A stretch of DNA of 64,000 nt from Diplosphaera chodatii (taxonomy: Eukaryota; Chlorophyta; Trebouxiophyceae; Prasiolales; Stichococcaceae). The position numbers and the translations under genes were made by a program. Within the stretch, counting starts at the first letter, position 1; each line of letters begins with the position of its first letter. The stretch is taken from positions 1,302,001-1,366,000 of the forward strand of contig JAALGY010000062.1 in assembly GCA_032358165.1 (NCBI GenBank), written 5' to 3'. This document shows, one piece after another, positions 24,150 to 36,600 of this stretch. The notes under the pieces are model-generated. The model was not told where the DNA came from. It saw nothing but the letters and a program-made list of their open reading frames with translations, and searched no databases.

Positions 24150-27100
24150 ATGCAGGCGACCGCGGCCACAGCCACAGCCCCAGCTTCTGCCACAGAGACG
24201 GTGCCACTCCTCAACCAGGAGGCTATCGAGCAGCTGCGCATTCGGGAGGTCGGCTTCAGCCAGGACTTCCATAAGCTGTACATGCTGGGCAAACAGATCG
24301 GCCGCGGCGCTGAGGGGGAGGTGTTCATCGGGGAGTCCCGGCAGTCGGGAGACAAGTGAGCTCCTTGTCTCGCCCTGGACAGTGGCGTGAAGTGACTGCT
24401 GCTGCTGCATGCCCTCTCCCCAAAAGGCTGATCATATGCAGTTCCACAACGAAACAGCCAATGGGCAGCAAAATGCGTCAGCAGCATTCCTCCCCATGCA
24501 GGTTTGCTGTGAAGCGAACCAAAAAGGTGTTCCGGGAAGACGGCGGGCTGTCTCCGGCGTTCTGCGAGCGGTTGCGCCACCAGATTGACATATACCACGC
24601 GGTCGGCCACGGCCTCAGCATTGCGCACCTGTATGGCGCGTATGAGGACGCCGAGTATGTCTACAGCGTCCAGGAGTTGTGCACAGGCGAGTACAGCTGC
24701 AGACAGCTGCAGTGTCTTGCATAGTGCAGTGAAGTGGTGCCGCTCTGCAGCAGTCTGAGCTTGCGGCGGCACACTCTTGAGGGGATTTGTGTTGCACATG
24801 GTGCAGGTGGCGAGTTGTGGCAGCACATTGGGGACCACTACAGCGAGGCGTATGCAGCCAAGATCATGCGGGATGTGCTGCGCACCATTGCACAGGTCTG
24901 CCGATCTTGCTGCACCACCTTTCATGCGGCTATGGGCCGGCAAGCTTGTGCCAGAGTAGGGTCCTCAAACCAGAATCTTCATTCCACTTCATACCTGCAG
25001 TTCCACGAGCATGGCGTGGTCTGGCGGGATGTCAAGCCGGAGAACTTCTTGTTTGCAACTGAGGATGACGACTCACCGCTGAAAGCCGTCGACTTTGGCA
25101 CTGCTGAGCGATGCAAGCCCGGGGAGTTTATCACAGCCCGCGCAGGTAGTGTGCAACCGCTGTTATGGGTGTGCAGTGCATGTAGGTTCTGTTGCACACC
25201 AGATTTCACGGGCGTCTTGTGCATCTGTGCAGGGTCTCCATTATTTGTGGCACCCGAGGTGCTCCGGCAGAAGTACAACCACAGGCATGCCCTCTAAACT
25301 GAGCAGAGGCTGTGGACCATTGCATTGATGCAGGCAGATCAGTTATGTAGAGAGTGAGTTGCCACATAATGCTTGCAGTGCTGACATGTGGGGAGCAGGA
25401 ATGCTGGCATACATGATATTGTGTGGCCGGCTACCATTTGGCACTGAGAAGGCCAGCGTCAGCGTGGCAGACCTGTACTCTGGTGCGCCTGGCAAATGTG
25501 TAAACAAGTGCTCCACCTGGCTGCAGCTGCATGATAGCGCATGCACCTTTGAACATCGACATCAGGGGTGACTTCAGGTGCACTGCTGCAGGGCGGGTGA
25601 ATGTCACGCGCAAGCAGGCATTCGAGGCGCTGCTGACCTTTGAGATGGATTTCGAGGGGCCGCACTTCACAGAGCTGTCTGAGGGCGCGCAGGACCTCAT
25701 CAAGTCGCTGCTGCAGGTGTGCAGCCCAACCCAAGCAAAGACCGGAAAAACCCTGCTGACAGGCCCACAGCTGCACGCCTCGACTATGCCATGTAAGTAT
25801 TCAGTCACGGGATGGAACCGCTGACACGCCGTCTTATGCCCACCACCTGTAGGAGGACGCATCCAAAAGGCTCACAGCAGCTCAGGCGCTACAGCATCAC
25901 TGGATTCAGGTGCACACGAGCATGCAAGCTCGTGCACAGTGGGACATGTGTGCAGGGTATGTCACATCGTATGCTGCGACCCCGACAACCGTACATAGGC
26001 TGCCTACCTCGACACTGGATCTAACTTCCGTTGTCGCAGAACGACGCACCGGATGTGCCATTCTCAGCGTCCATGGTGCAGCGGCTCCAGCGCTTCGGCA
26101 GCTACAATCGCTTCAAGCAGGTGCAGTCACCTGTCTGCAGCCTGGCGGCTGCCGTGCTCAGCCTTGGACTCGGACTGCACATGTGAGGATGAAAATCTGC
26201 CAGGCTGTGGTTGGTCTGGCTGGCACCACATCCTCTGGCTCTGTGGCTTCTGCAGGTGGTGCTGCAGGCGCTGGTGGCAGAGGTGTCAGCAACGGAGGAG
26301 TTCCTCATCCCTCCACAGCTGCATGCAGGCGCGTGCACTGCGTGCTGTTGTGAGCCTGATCAAGTGATATGAGCGTGTGACGTATGAGCACTGCTATGCT
26401 ACTATGCATCCTGCAAGTGTTGCGTCATGCACAAGCTTGGCTCACTAGTAGGGTTGCATCTTGTGCAGAGTTTGCGCTGCTGGATCCAGAAGGCAGAGGC
26501 GTTGTGCCGTATGGTAAGATGTGTACCCTCTCCATGCCTCGCACTCGCAGTGCTACTGGTCAAACTGCGATATCACGGTCAATGACCCCCACTGTCCTGC
26601 AGATGTCATGCGGCAACGTCTGCAATCAGAGCCCTTCTCACTCTCGAGTCAAGAGGTGCTTCCATGTGTACTCCCTTCTTAAGAAAATCTTTCATGCAGG
26701 TGGTTGGCAGTATGTCATGAACACTCAGCTATTCTCGCTAATCGATGGGCCTTGCGCCGTAACCTGTGTTGCAGGTGGAAAGGCTGCTTAAGCAGATCGA
26801 CCTGAACTCAGACGATGGCATCGCGTACGACGAGTGGATGGCAGCAATGCTGACCTGGCGGACAGTGCGTCCTTCGTGCCTGCATGCTGCACACTGCCTT
26901 GCACTGCTGACGCTACGCATGCACAACTTCTCATACTTTCTGGTGTGCTCTGGTGTGGACACCTGCGTGGGGTTGCCAAAAGCGTGCCACTTATGCTGCA
27001 GATTGAAAAGTGCCGTGAGTGGGACCAGTGGATCGAGAAGGCCTTTGCGGCGATGGACAAGAGCGGCAGTGGCCGTCTGTCGCGTGACGACCTGGCCGCC

Positions 27101-27711
27101 TACCTGTGCAAGGACGGCATGTGCCTGTCGGCTCAGGCGCTGCGGCAGGCGCTGGCAGAAGCGCATCGCGCCTGCGGCGACGACATGTCCCTGGAGGTTC
27201 GCCCAACACGCTATGTTCATTTCGAGCTGATCAATTCTGTCCACTAAGTGACAGCCCTGTTGATTGCACTCTGAGGCACCGGAACGAACGCCCTGTGTAT
27301 ATCGTGCAAACATGTGCAGGCAGCACGAAGGCTGTGTGTGAGGACGATGTGACTGAGCTCACTGGCACTGCCGTCACCCACCACTGCAGGACTTCAAGGA
27401 GTTGATCACAGCCAGGCCGCACGCCCACACCGACGATGATGCAGACCTGCACATCTTCAACAGGTGCCACATTTGCTTCACCCACCAGCCAGGCCACATC
27501 GCATTGGGTACAGTTTGGCCTTCTGTGTTTGCCAGGGACGTAGGTGAGGTGCCGTTTGCCGCTCTTGCCGTTAGACAGCAGCATGTGAATAGTGCCGCCG
27601 CCTGCTTGCAGCCGGGTGAGCGATTCGGGGGACACCTCGCGCTGGTCGCGGGACGGCTTGCCCTTCAACTCCCCCCGCAACTCGCCCAACTCCTCCATGG
27701 ACCACGCCTGA
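24150..27711 (+). CDS. Calcium-dependent protein kinase (CDPK-like) with EF hands
   Basis: Ser/Thr kinase fused to calmodulin-like EF hands. ATG at 24150 is the first in frame. The glycine loop is GKQIGRGAEGEVFIGE (about 24290), the ATP lysine is in RFAVKRTKK (about 24505), and the catalytic loop is GVVWRDVKPENFLF (about 25012-25055). The Mg loop is VDFGTAERCKPGEF (about 25090), then SPLFVAPEVL (about 25235) and DMWGAGMLAYMILCGRLPFG (about 25385). SKRLTAAQALQHHWIQ (about 25865) closes the kinase. EF-hand-like loops follow: LLDPEGRGVVPYG (about 26480), QIDLNSDDGIAYDEWM (about 26795) and AMDKSGSGRLSRDDL (about 27050). Oddities: Trp replaces His in the HRD motif, and the second loop has Gly one position late. 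The tail SDSGDTSRWSRDGLPFNSPR ends at 27711. That final exon is chosen by codon bias and a clean splice. Animal-type CaMK is unlikely given the EF hands. Confidence 0.88.
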
Positions 27712-28410
27712 CCTGGGGCTGGACGTGCGGTGTACACTATCACATAATGTGTGGCGTCCAAAGCTGTTGAGGGATGTCCATTGAGATGAGCAGGGGCCCA
27801 GGACGTTGAACTGCATCAAGCGTGTGGATTGCACCTGCTGGGTCGGCAAACTTGTTATGGTTGAGACTGCTATGCGTGCAACAAGGTCACTGGCAGCCCA
27901 GCTAGCAGCAGGTTTCCTGGTATCAGAGCGTCTGTTCTTGAATTGCGATTGCGGGATGTCACCTGGTTTCAGACTCTGATCATTGTGCGGCATAGCATTG
28001 TTCAGTTGACTGTCGGTCCAATGTGTGAGAGTTGCAAAAGACGGCTGGTTCGAGCTGCAGTGTGTCCGTGTCACCGACTTGATGCGCATGCGTCGGCATG
28101 GTGTCTGCCGCCACCGCTGACCAGCTTCATGCCTGCAACATCAGTCTGTGTACTGCACTTGGCATTCCGAGGATGTCATGACGTCGTGTGTTGTATGCCT
28201 GTCAAGGGTCGACGACTTGCAGGAGTGCAAGCAGCACGCACCGCCATCCTGTGCTGGACATTGTGGGTCAAGACTGGAGGTCGACGATAATGGTGTAAGA
28301 GCCTAGGGGCGGTCCTTCCGACAGCATCATTGACACGGCCACTGACAGTCAGTTGGGGCTGAATTGCACGTTCAAATAGCTAGTGCTGCAACACTCCAGT
28401 AGTTCTGAAG
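27712..28410. other. Convergent spacer kinase / C53
   Basis: About 700 bp between converging genes. Open frames on both strands lack family similarity or splice structure. It probably holds the two 3' UTRs. Confidence 0.4.
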
Positions 28411-31400
28411 CTATGTGGTGCCAAGGACCATGTTGATCTCGCCAATGATGTTAATTTCACGCCCATTGGCGGACGACAGCGCTGCCTCGACTTCCTTCTG
28501 GATCATTGCGGTTCGCTGCAGCAACGTTGCCAGCTTGGGCGCGTCGCCCATGAGCTTGCGCTGCAGGTCGATGCGCTTTGTCTCTGTCTCCGCTGCCATT
28601 CTGCAGCGCACCTCAACCCTGCTTTGATTTCCCTTGCATCAGTCGAGCTAGAACACCGCCTCTCCGCCCGAAGAATGCACCACAAGAACTTGGCAAGCAC
28701 ATGGAGGATGTCGGGTGCTCACTGCTTGAACTTGGACTCTTTTGAGGCGGCCTGCTGCAGGTGGCGAGCCAGGCGGGCTCGGTGCTGCCGGCTGCAGCGC
28801 ACCAGCAGCAGCTGCTTCAGCCGCTCGCCCGACAGCGCGGCAATCGCGCTGTCGACTGCCGCGAGCTGGTCCCCCACTGCTGAGGCGCCGATCGCCTGAA
28901 CACAGGAAGCCAAAAGGTGTTTGCAGCAACAGGGCAAGCTTGCGGCAGGGGTTACTAAAGGATGAAGTGGCTTGATACAGCCAACTTGTATCTCCTATGG
29001 CCATCAGCTCATTGCGCACTGCCTATGCGCCCTCAGTTCACACAATCCCAGGGACAATCATGTGCACACGATGTCAAGCAGGCATGCACCAGCTGCGGGG
29101 CTGACGGTCCTGGTGCATCCATGCCGTATGCACAGCGCCCTCTGTCAACGAGTTGTGTGCAGACCGTTGCACCTGCACCGCCTGCGGCAGGGAGGCGGAC
29201 AGCGCCTCGCCGGCCCCGCTGCCCAGCTCTGCCGCGCGCTGCGCCAGGAATGCCTGCAGCTCGTACAGGTCGTCCACCACCCTGCGGGGCGGCAGGCGGG
29301 ACCTGAGCATGCATCCCGAGCACACCATCATGCGCGGGCACGCCCGGCCCCACACAGCTTCCCCTGACCAACCGAGTTCAGAAGTGGAAGCTAGTCCAGT
29401 GGCCGGAAACACGGCGGACGTCCAGACCTGGCCCGCGCGTCGCTGCTGTCCATGAGTGCCGCCAGCAGCGGGTCGGCAGCAGGGTTTGCGTCGTGGCCAG
29501 CGTCGCCACTTCCTGCCACTCCCAGACCATCTGCCGCATGCCCACTCACGGCCTCTTCCCCCGTGCCAGCATCGTCCATGGTCAAATCCCAGTCGATGGC
29601 CGCTGTCTCCGGCGCAGCATCAGCACCGCCTCCAGCCCCAGCAGCGCTGTCCAGCTGCACTTCCCAGTTTACAGCAGCGGGCGCTGCTGCCAAGTCCTGG
29701 CCGTGCTCTGGCGCGCTCGCAGAGGCGACGTCTGCCGAGGAGATGTCCACGTCCCAGCTGATGCCCTCCGGAGGCTGCAGCGCCGTCTGAGCTGATGCAT
29801 CCTCTGCATCGCCTGCCTCCTCGGCAGCGGCAGACAAGTCGATCTCCCAGCTGATCTCCGCAGGCGCTGCTGTGTCTGCAGCTTCTGTCGCGCTCAACTG
29901 GGCAGCTGGCGAGGCTCCGCCATCAGTCAGGTCTTCGTCGGGCGGCTCGACAACTGCAGGCAACCAGGCACTCGCAGTTGGCAGGCGGAAAATATCTCTA
30001 AGACCGGCAGGCACTTCTGGGTTCACAGCCTGTGACACACGGAACGCTGCACGGGTGGTCCATGCAAACGCTGCGTTTGCTGGCAGAGCAAGAGGACGTG
30101 CCTGTGCCGGGAGGCACCTCGCCAGACTGCACCGCGTGCAGCGCTGGCAGCACATCTGCCGCATTGGTGCTGCCGCCTGACCCGTGCGCATATGCTGTGA
30201 ACGCGGCATAGTACTGCACCGCTTCTTCGGCATGTGCTCCCCTGCACACAGCACAGTCTGGGTGAAGAGGGCGGCGTCGCCGGCATAAGTCACCAGACGA
30301 GTCTTAAATCCACAGAGGCCCAGTGTCTGGTTTCACATCAGCAGTCGCGCAGAGCATGCACGAACCTGCAGCACTGCACGGCTGCACCGAGCTGCTCCTC
30401 CAGCAGCCCGCTGAGGCCGCGCAGCTCAGCCTCCACGTTGCGCCCCTCGACACCCAGCTCCTTGCACTCCTGCGACAGTTGCATTCACTTCGTTCCTACT
30501 TCCGGCACTTCAGCGCTGCTTCTTGGCGTAGAACCGCACGGTTGGCTATGTAAGGAGGCTTTCGACACTTATTCCAGCATAGGACACCTGTCTGTAGGCG
30601 TCTGCTGCTGCGGATGCGCTGTGCAAGTGCTCCTCCCGCCGGCGCTGCAGGTCGATGAGCTGCTGCTGCGCACGGGCGTTCGCCTTCTTCATCGCCGGCA
30701 CCTCGAAGTCCACATTCCGGGTGAGCGTCATGGCGGCTTCCCCCAGCCACAAGCCTGGATCAGTCAAATGGTCGATACAGTCGATCGCAGCATCATCAAC
30801 CACTCTCGTTCGCATGATGGTCATGAGCGCTGCAGGTCTGCAATCATCCTCATTGCTGCTCGAAACACGCGGGCAGCACCGTCCCGGCAACCATGAAACA
30901 CTTACTGACACCTGACTTTGGGCAGGAAGGTAAGGCACCGGGCAGCACACTCGCCTCCTTTCTCGTATGCTGACACGAGCTGCTGCCACGACCCGGCGGC
31001 GCCCTTGAGCTTGCCCAGCATGTTGCGCTCTGCGGTCCCCGCAAGACGATCACGCTCCCCACGCGCCGTAAAGTAGTCCAGCGAAGCGTCGCCATTGCTG
31101 CCCTGACAACCAAAGGTGTCGATCTGTTGGTTTGTATCATGGCAAGCCCAGGATGAGTAGCCCTCCTGGTGGACACATCGTTGTTGACACACCAAAAGCC
31201 GCAGGTCAGCATGTTGACCAATACCCGGTCTGGCTGTGGAAGCTCGGCCGCTTTGGCTTCGATGAGCCGCAGGCGCTTGTGCCAGTCCGCGGGCAGCTGC
31301 TTGCGATCCACCTGGTGGGATATGCGGCGATCAATCGTTATCGAATCACACGCATGGATGCGCAGCATGTTGATGCTCCTCAGGACTGTTGTGTGGATCG

Positions 31401-31524
31401 GGCTCGGACGCACCAGCCACTCGACGAGCTTTGCGTAGTTGATGTCAATCGGCAGGCTGCTCTCGCCACCGGGCCGTCCAAATCCCTCGCCTGTCTTCGT
31501 CAGGCCATGTAGTGCATCCAACAT
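28411..31524 (-). CDS. CDK5RAP3: C53/CDK5RAP3, UFMylation and ER-phagy adaptor
   Basis: C53 works with the UFM1 E3 ligase complex at ER-bound ribosomes and recruits ATG8 for ER-phagy. From the start at 31524 the N-terminus reads LPIDINYAKLVEWLV (about 31430), as in other C53 proteins. It continues DRKQLPADWHKRLRLIEAKA, YFTARGERDRLAG, GSWQQLVSAYEKGG (about 30970) and LTRNVDFEVPAMKKANARAQ (about 30700). The middle disordered region (29450-29870) has four Trp motifs: ISWEID, ISWDVD, VNWEVQ and IDWDLT. These match the shuffled ATG8-interacting motifs of this family. The C-terminal helical part has DDLYELQAFLAQRAAEL (about 29265), RLKQLLLVRCSRQHRARLAR (about 28800) and KLMGDAPKLATLLQRTAMIQ. It ends NIIGEINMVLGTT at 28411, matching the plant C53 C-terminus. 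The assignment is strong because N-terminus, motifs and C-terminus all agree. Confidence 0.93.
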
Positions 31525-31947
31525 GTTGCTGCAGTGGTAGCGTGCCCTTGTCCCGCTTCACGAATCACGTAGAATGAGATCCTCAAGGTGGTCTGCCATC
31601 ATGCCGTCGCGAGTGCTAGAGGCCCAAAGTCTGAAATGTCGGAGGGGTGATGCCCGTGAGGGGCGTGCCAGCTCATGCACTCATGCACGTGCATCAACCA
31701 AGCGAGGTGCAACGCTTGGCAATAGCAGGTGGTTGCATAGAACGGAGTGCAAGACACTTTCTGAGCTAGACGGGTGCTGCTTAAAGCGGTACACGGCGCT
31801 CGTGCCTCTTGCAGCAACACTAAATCGTGGCAGCACTGTTGCCCAACATGCAGCAGGTGGGCGTCCACAGGAGCCTGCAATGCAGTCCAACATGTAGACC
31901 GGTGCACTTGGCGCTGCCTGCCAGGCGCACCATTAGGACAGTGCCAC
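31525..31947. promoter_or_regulatory. Divergent intergenic region C53 / rhodanese protein
   Basis: Upstream region of two divergent genes. No exon-like reading or motif was recognised. Confidence 0.35.
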
Positions 31948-33410
31948 ATGCAGGCCCTGACACGCAGCAGACGCAGCAGCGGAAGGCCAATGGCGCCAAG
32001 CAGCAAGTTGGCTTCAGGTGCGCACAAGCGGCTGTGTTCAGACTGAAACCCAGTATTGCGTATCATTCATGATCACAGATCGCCTGAAGCCGTCAAATTC
32101 CTCTTCGCAGATGGGACGGAACACTGCAGGCAAGCCGCATACATCTATCACGTCAACTACAGTGTGATGTGCATGATGAGGTGGCAGTCTGTGATGCGCT
32201 GCTTTTACGTGTTCTGTGTCACGCAGAGGTGGGTTAAAGACAAGCGTGTCAGTGCCAATGTGTGGACCGACGTGCCTAGGATGCAGACGCGGACCGGCGG
32301 AGACTATGTGGTGCGTCTGCTGGCTTCCCATAGCATGTGCATCCCAGCCAGCCAAAACGACTTTGACACTTCATCTGGTGGCAGGAAGCAATCGTTCACG
32401 AAATTTCTGTTGCAGATCTGGCCCGTGCTGCACACAGCGCTGGTGGATGCTGGCCTGAAGAGCATCAGTGCCGATGAGGTGAGCATCTGCAGAGCCTTGC
32501 AAGACTTGCAAGCATGTGCATGTGTGTCAACAACTCGAGCTGAGAGCTTGAACAGCCCTCATCTTGGCAGCATTTGGTACAGGCGAAGACTCTGGCTAAT
32601 ACGGGCGCAACGTTTGTTGACATCCGGACCCCAAAGGACTTTGCTAAGGAGCACATCCCAGGCGCAGTGAATGTGCCGATGTTTGTGCCGGTCGCTGGCA
32701 CACAGCTTTTCGACCAGATCAAGAAGGCGGTAATGGCGACTGCATTCGCGATGACTGCCACAGGTGAATTTGCATAAGCACGCAGGCTTTCACCGTCGCC
32801 TGGCTTTTGACATGATTAGACCCGCGCCGGCTGACCAGCCATCTTGCCCGTGTTCTGTTGCGTTCCGACATCAAGGCTGCTCTGATAGGGTTTTGCTATG
32901 CAGAGCGCAATCAGAACTTTGCAGAAGACGCGCAAAAGGCGTTGAAGAAGAGGCAGCAGATCGTGGTGTACTGCGGTCGGGGCGGCACACTGACGACTGG
33001 CATCAAGGGCAGGAGAGGCACATTTGACGACCCTGACAGGTGCAGCAGGCCAAGTCTCCAGCATGTGTGGCCACACAGGGTCAGACCCTGCTTATCAACT
33101 TTGTGGATGTGAGTCGGATCACGTTTGTCAATGCATATAATTTGTGTCTGCAGGACACCAAACGTGCGTTTGCATTCTGCAGGCAGTTTGGCATCGAGTC
33201 GCGGAGCCTGAAGGCCTGCTACGAGTTGCTGGAGGTATGCCTGCAGGACACCCTTACAGCGCTGCACTGATCAGACATGGAGTTCTGCTCGAGTATCTCA
33301 GACGTACCACACTGCTGTCACTGCAGGCTGGCTTCACGAACATCGTGCATCTGGAGGGCGGCATCAGCAGATGGCGGTATGAGGGAAACACAACAGAGGC
33401 ATCCAGATGA
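31948..33410 (+). CDS. Rhodanese-domain protein, probably plastid-targeted
   Basis: Single rhodanese-fold protein of the plant sulfurtransferase-like plastid type. The tentative start at 31948 gives MQALTRSRRSSGRPMAPSSK, an Arg/Ser-rich transit-like leader. Middle exons are less certain until VDAGLKSISADE (about 32445). The domain proper follows: ANTGATFVDIRTPKDFAKEH and IPGAVNVPMFVPV (about 32590-32690), then QLFDQIKKAVMATAFAM, ERNQNFAEDAQKALKKRQQI (about 32900), VVYCGRGGTLTTG (about 32965), FCRQFGIESRSLKACYELLE (about 33180) and AGFTNIVHLEGGISRWRYEG (about 33330). It stops at 33410. The active-site loop starts with Cys (CGRGGTL) but lacks the usual closing Arg/Gly pattern, so activity is uncertain. 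The ending matches plant plastid rhodanese proteins closely. Confidence 0.82.
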
Positions 33411-33664
33411 TGACATATCCAGTCCACAGACGATGATGACGAGAAGTATTGTGCTGCTGGTGCACTGTGCAAATGCTGAGCGTAACGTGATGTATTGTAT
33501 CTGACTGGTGTGCAGCGCTGGCAGCACTAATTTGATTGGAAACATCAGTGCAGGAGTATGCAGTTGCACGTTTCATGACATTTTGCAACCACGAATTGCT
33601 GCAACACAGACCTTCTATGACGCTCTGGCCCTCCTCGTGTCTGCCTCTGTACAAACTCACTGTA
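33411..33664. other. Convergent 3' spacer
   Basis: About 250 bp between converging stop codons. No feature recognised. Confidence 0.4.
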
Positions 33665-36600
33665 TCATGCCATGACCATCTTCCTGCGTGGTGGCAACAC
33701 CGATGCAGTGAGCCTTGCTGCTATGTGGACAACAGGGCTGCAGCATGCCTGTGCCCTGGACAACTCCAGGCCACAGGTGAGCACTAGAACAAAACTGAGG
33801 AGCAAGCACAGGACCCTGCATTCACACCTGTACTTGACTCGTGTCGGGTCCTTGCCGCCATTGCGTCTCCGCAAGTCTGCCGCATACTCGCTGTAGCTGC
33901 CCTCATAGAAGACGACCTGCAGATATATGGGATGGTTGCCGTGCAAGTCTCCATTGTGCAGCCGAGGTGTGCAGCAAGCATGACAAATGTGCATCATGCT
34001 GCTTGAAAGTGTAAAAGTCTTCCTGTTGGCAGATGACCGTACCTGGGAATCACCCTCGAATGCGAGGATGTGGCTGCAAATCCTGCGGGGGCCAGGAACA
34101 CACGCAGATGTCCGTGTTGTGTCTCCATGCTGGCATTGCGTCTTCAGGAGATGAGCCTGCCACACGAGCTTCACCGAAGCCATATGCACTGCGGGGCTGA
34201 CCTGTCGAGGAAGTAGCGGTCGTGGGAGATGCACAGCACGGTGCCGGGCCACTGCATGATCGCGTTCTCCAGCGCCCGCAGCAGGTCCACATCCGCATCG
34301 TTGGTCGGCTCGTCCAGCATCAGCAGGTTGCCGTTCTGCTTCAGCACCTGCGGGCGTTGCGCAGCCAGGCTTTGCACCAGTGCACGCTACTGACCTGTGT
34401 CAGCGGTGCACGTTCACCATGTACGTGCGGCTCCAGCCGGGGTGACAAGCGGATCAAGAAGCAGCACACCTTGGCGAGCTGTAAGCGGTTGCGCTCTCCA
34501 CCGGACAGCACGCCCACCTTCTTCTGTGCACATCAGAACAGCAGAACGCTGAACGATACAGCATACACAAAGTTCGGCATGCCTTGCAAGCCTGATGTGC
34601 AGTGGCATGCACTGTTTTCCTGCTCTACAGTACTAGGGAACACAGCAGCTTGCACATGCCTGCTGGTCTCCGCTCCTAAAGTTGAATTGGCTGCAGTAGG
34701 CGCGCAGGGTAATCTCGCGGCCGTTGATGCTGAGCATGTCGGCACCCTCCCCAACCTCCTCATACACGGTTCTGCAGCAACCCCAAGCAGGAAGCTGACG
34801 TGCGCTTGATGTGATCACGTTTTGCACAGGATCATGCTGTCAAACAAAAGACAGAGCTTGCCACAGCCTTGTAAGCCAGGCATGCACGTGCACAAGCACA
34901 TGCACATACACAACATGACACTCACTTGTCGGAGGCGAGGTCGCGGTCCTGCTCGACCCACATGGGTACCACCTGGGCGGCACATCATCACACTTCAAGG
35001 TCAGCCGGGAAGAGGGGCCACGCCCGACTGAGAGTCCAGCAGATCAAAAGCAAACAGATTGTACAGGTGCTGCAGCCTCACCGTGTCACCAACTGTGATG
35101 CTGCCGGAATCTGCTTTCTCTCTGCCCAAGATCATCTTGAACAGCGTGGTCTTGCCGGCGCCATTGCCACCAATGATGCCTACAGATGCAGTGCTTGAGC
35201 TCTTACAACAGATAAGATGTCACAAGAGCGGAAACCAGGGAATCTGAGCCTTACGCAATGTTGCTGCGCACCTACAATGGCGCCGGCTGGGATTGCGAAG
35301 CTGGCATTGTCAAGCAGCAGCCGGTCACCGTAGCCCTTCGACAGGCCAGCCACCTCGACCACATCGCGCTTGCCCAGGCGCGGCCCCACAGGGATCTGAA
35401 TGCTGTCAATGGACGCCCCGCTGCCGTTGAATGACTTGGCCTGCACAGCGGGGGCCTCAGTTGCAAACATGCCAGCAGCATGGCCATGTGGGCTTCTGCA
35501 GCTCCTCTCCAGGCAAGAGCAGCACTGTGCATCACCCCTGGCAGCCACATTTCAGGTAGGGGCTGTTTGGCTACATCAGCAACTCGCACCTCCTCCACCA
35601 AGTCATCATATCGCCGCAGCCGTGCCTTGCCCTTCTTCTGCTGCCCCTTGGCCGACTGCTGCAGCCATTCCAGCTCCCCTGCTATTTGCTTCTGCAGCGC
35701 TGCCTGCAGTTGTGGAGCAGTGCATATGTTGCAGTGCAAATTGCAATATACTGCCAACAGAAAACTGACTCTGACCCGATCAACTCAGACGGCGTTTTAC
35801 ATAGAGCAATGAGGCTGACCTGACTCTTGGACTCAGCCGAGAGCCGTTTGTTCTTGGCCTCCAACCAAGCAGAGTAGTTGCCTTCAAATGGGATGCCCTT
35901 TCCACGGTCCAGTTCCAGGATCCAACCCGCAACTTGATCAAGGAAGTATCTGTTTACGCAACGGCACCAAAGCATCAGCTTAGCAATGTGCCGGGTGCCA
36001 GCTGGCCCATCACACCGACTTCCAACAATGCTGGGTGAACAGATGAGGCGAGTCAGTAGAGGGAGCGAAACCGCGCAAATGATCGGCTTCATGAGCATTG
36101 CTCACAGCTGTCGATGCCTTGAACTGCAGCTGTGCTGTTTGCAAGTGCATCAATCGGATGGCCACAGGAGGAAGACACGTGACCCACCTGTCGTGGGTGA
36201 TGCCAACCACTGTGCCAGGGAACACATTTAAGGTCCTTTCCAGCCACCCGACGGACTCCGCATCCAAGTGGTTGGTCGGCTCATCGAGCAGCAGGATGTC
36301 GGGGGCCTCCAGCAGCACGCGTGCGATCGCCACACGCCGCCGCTCGCCGCCCGACAGGTGCTCCACCAGAGCATCGCCTGTTGGGTCAGGATGTGGTCTG
36401 TCAGCACGCAATGCAACCAACTTACACTTGCACTTACGCGATGCCGTTTGATTGTACGCCGCCCACGCGGAGATTGTGTCAGCTTTCGCAGGTGCTCTGG
36501 CCACTGACAGCGGTCAGGCACTGCCCATACCGGGCGTCAAAGACGCTGTGATCCATTGGCTCGGCTATGCCAGGCGCAAGGCTTCTACTGCCTTTCACCA

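Noticed and set aside
24083..24943. A 286-codon minus-strand open frame
   Set aside because: It is antisense to the N-terminal kinase exons, with no family similarity.
27231..27761. Minus-strand frame with a plausible segment PAPGQAWSMEELGELRGEL
   Set aside because: The opposite strand gives a Ser/Pro-rich kinase C-terminus with an in-phase splice and better codon bias, so the minus reading is treated as its shadow.
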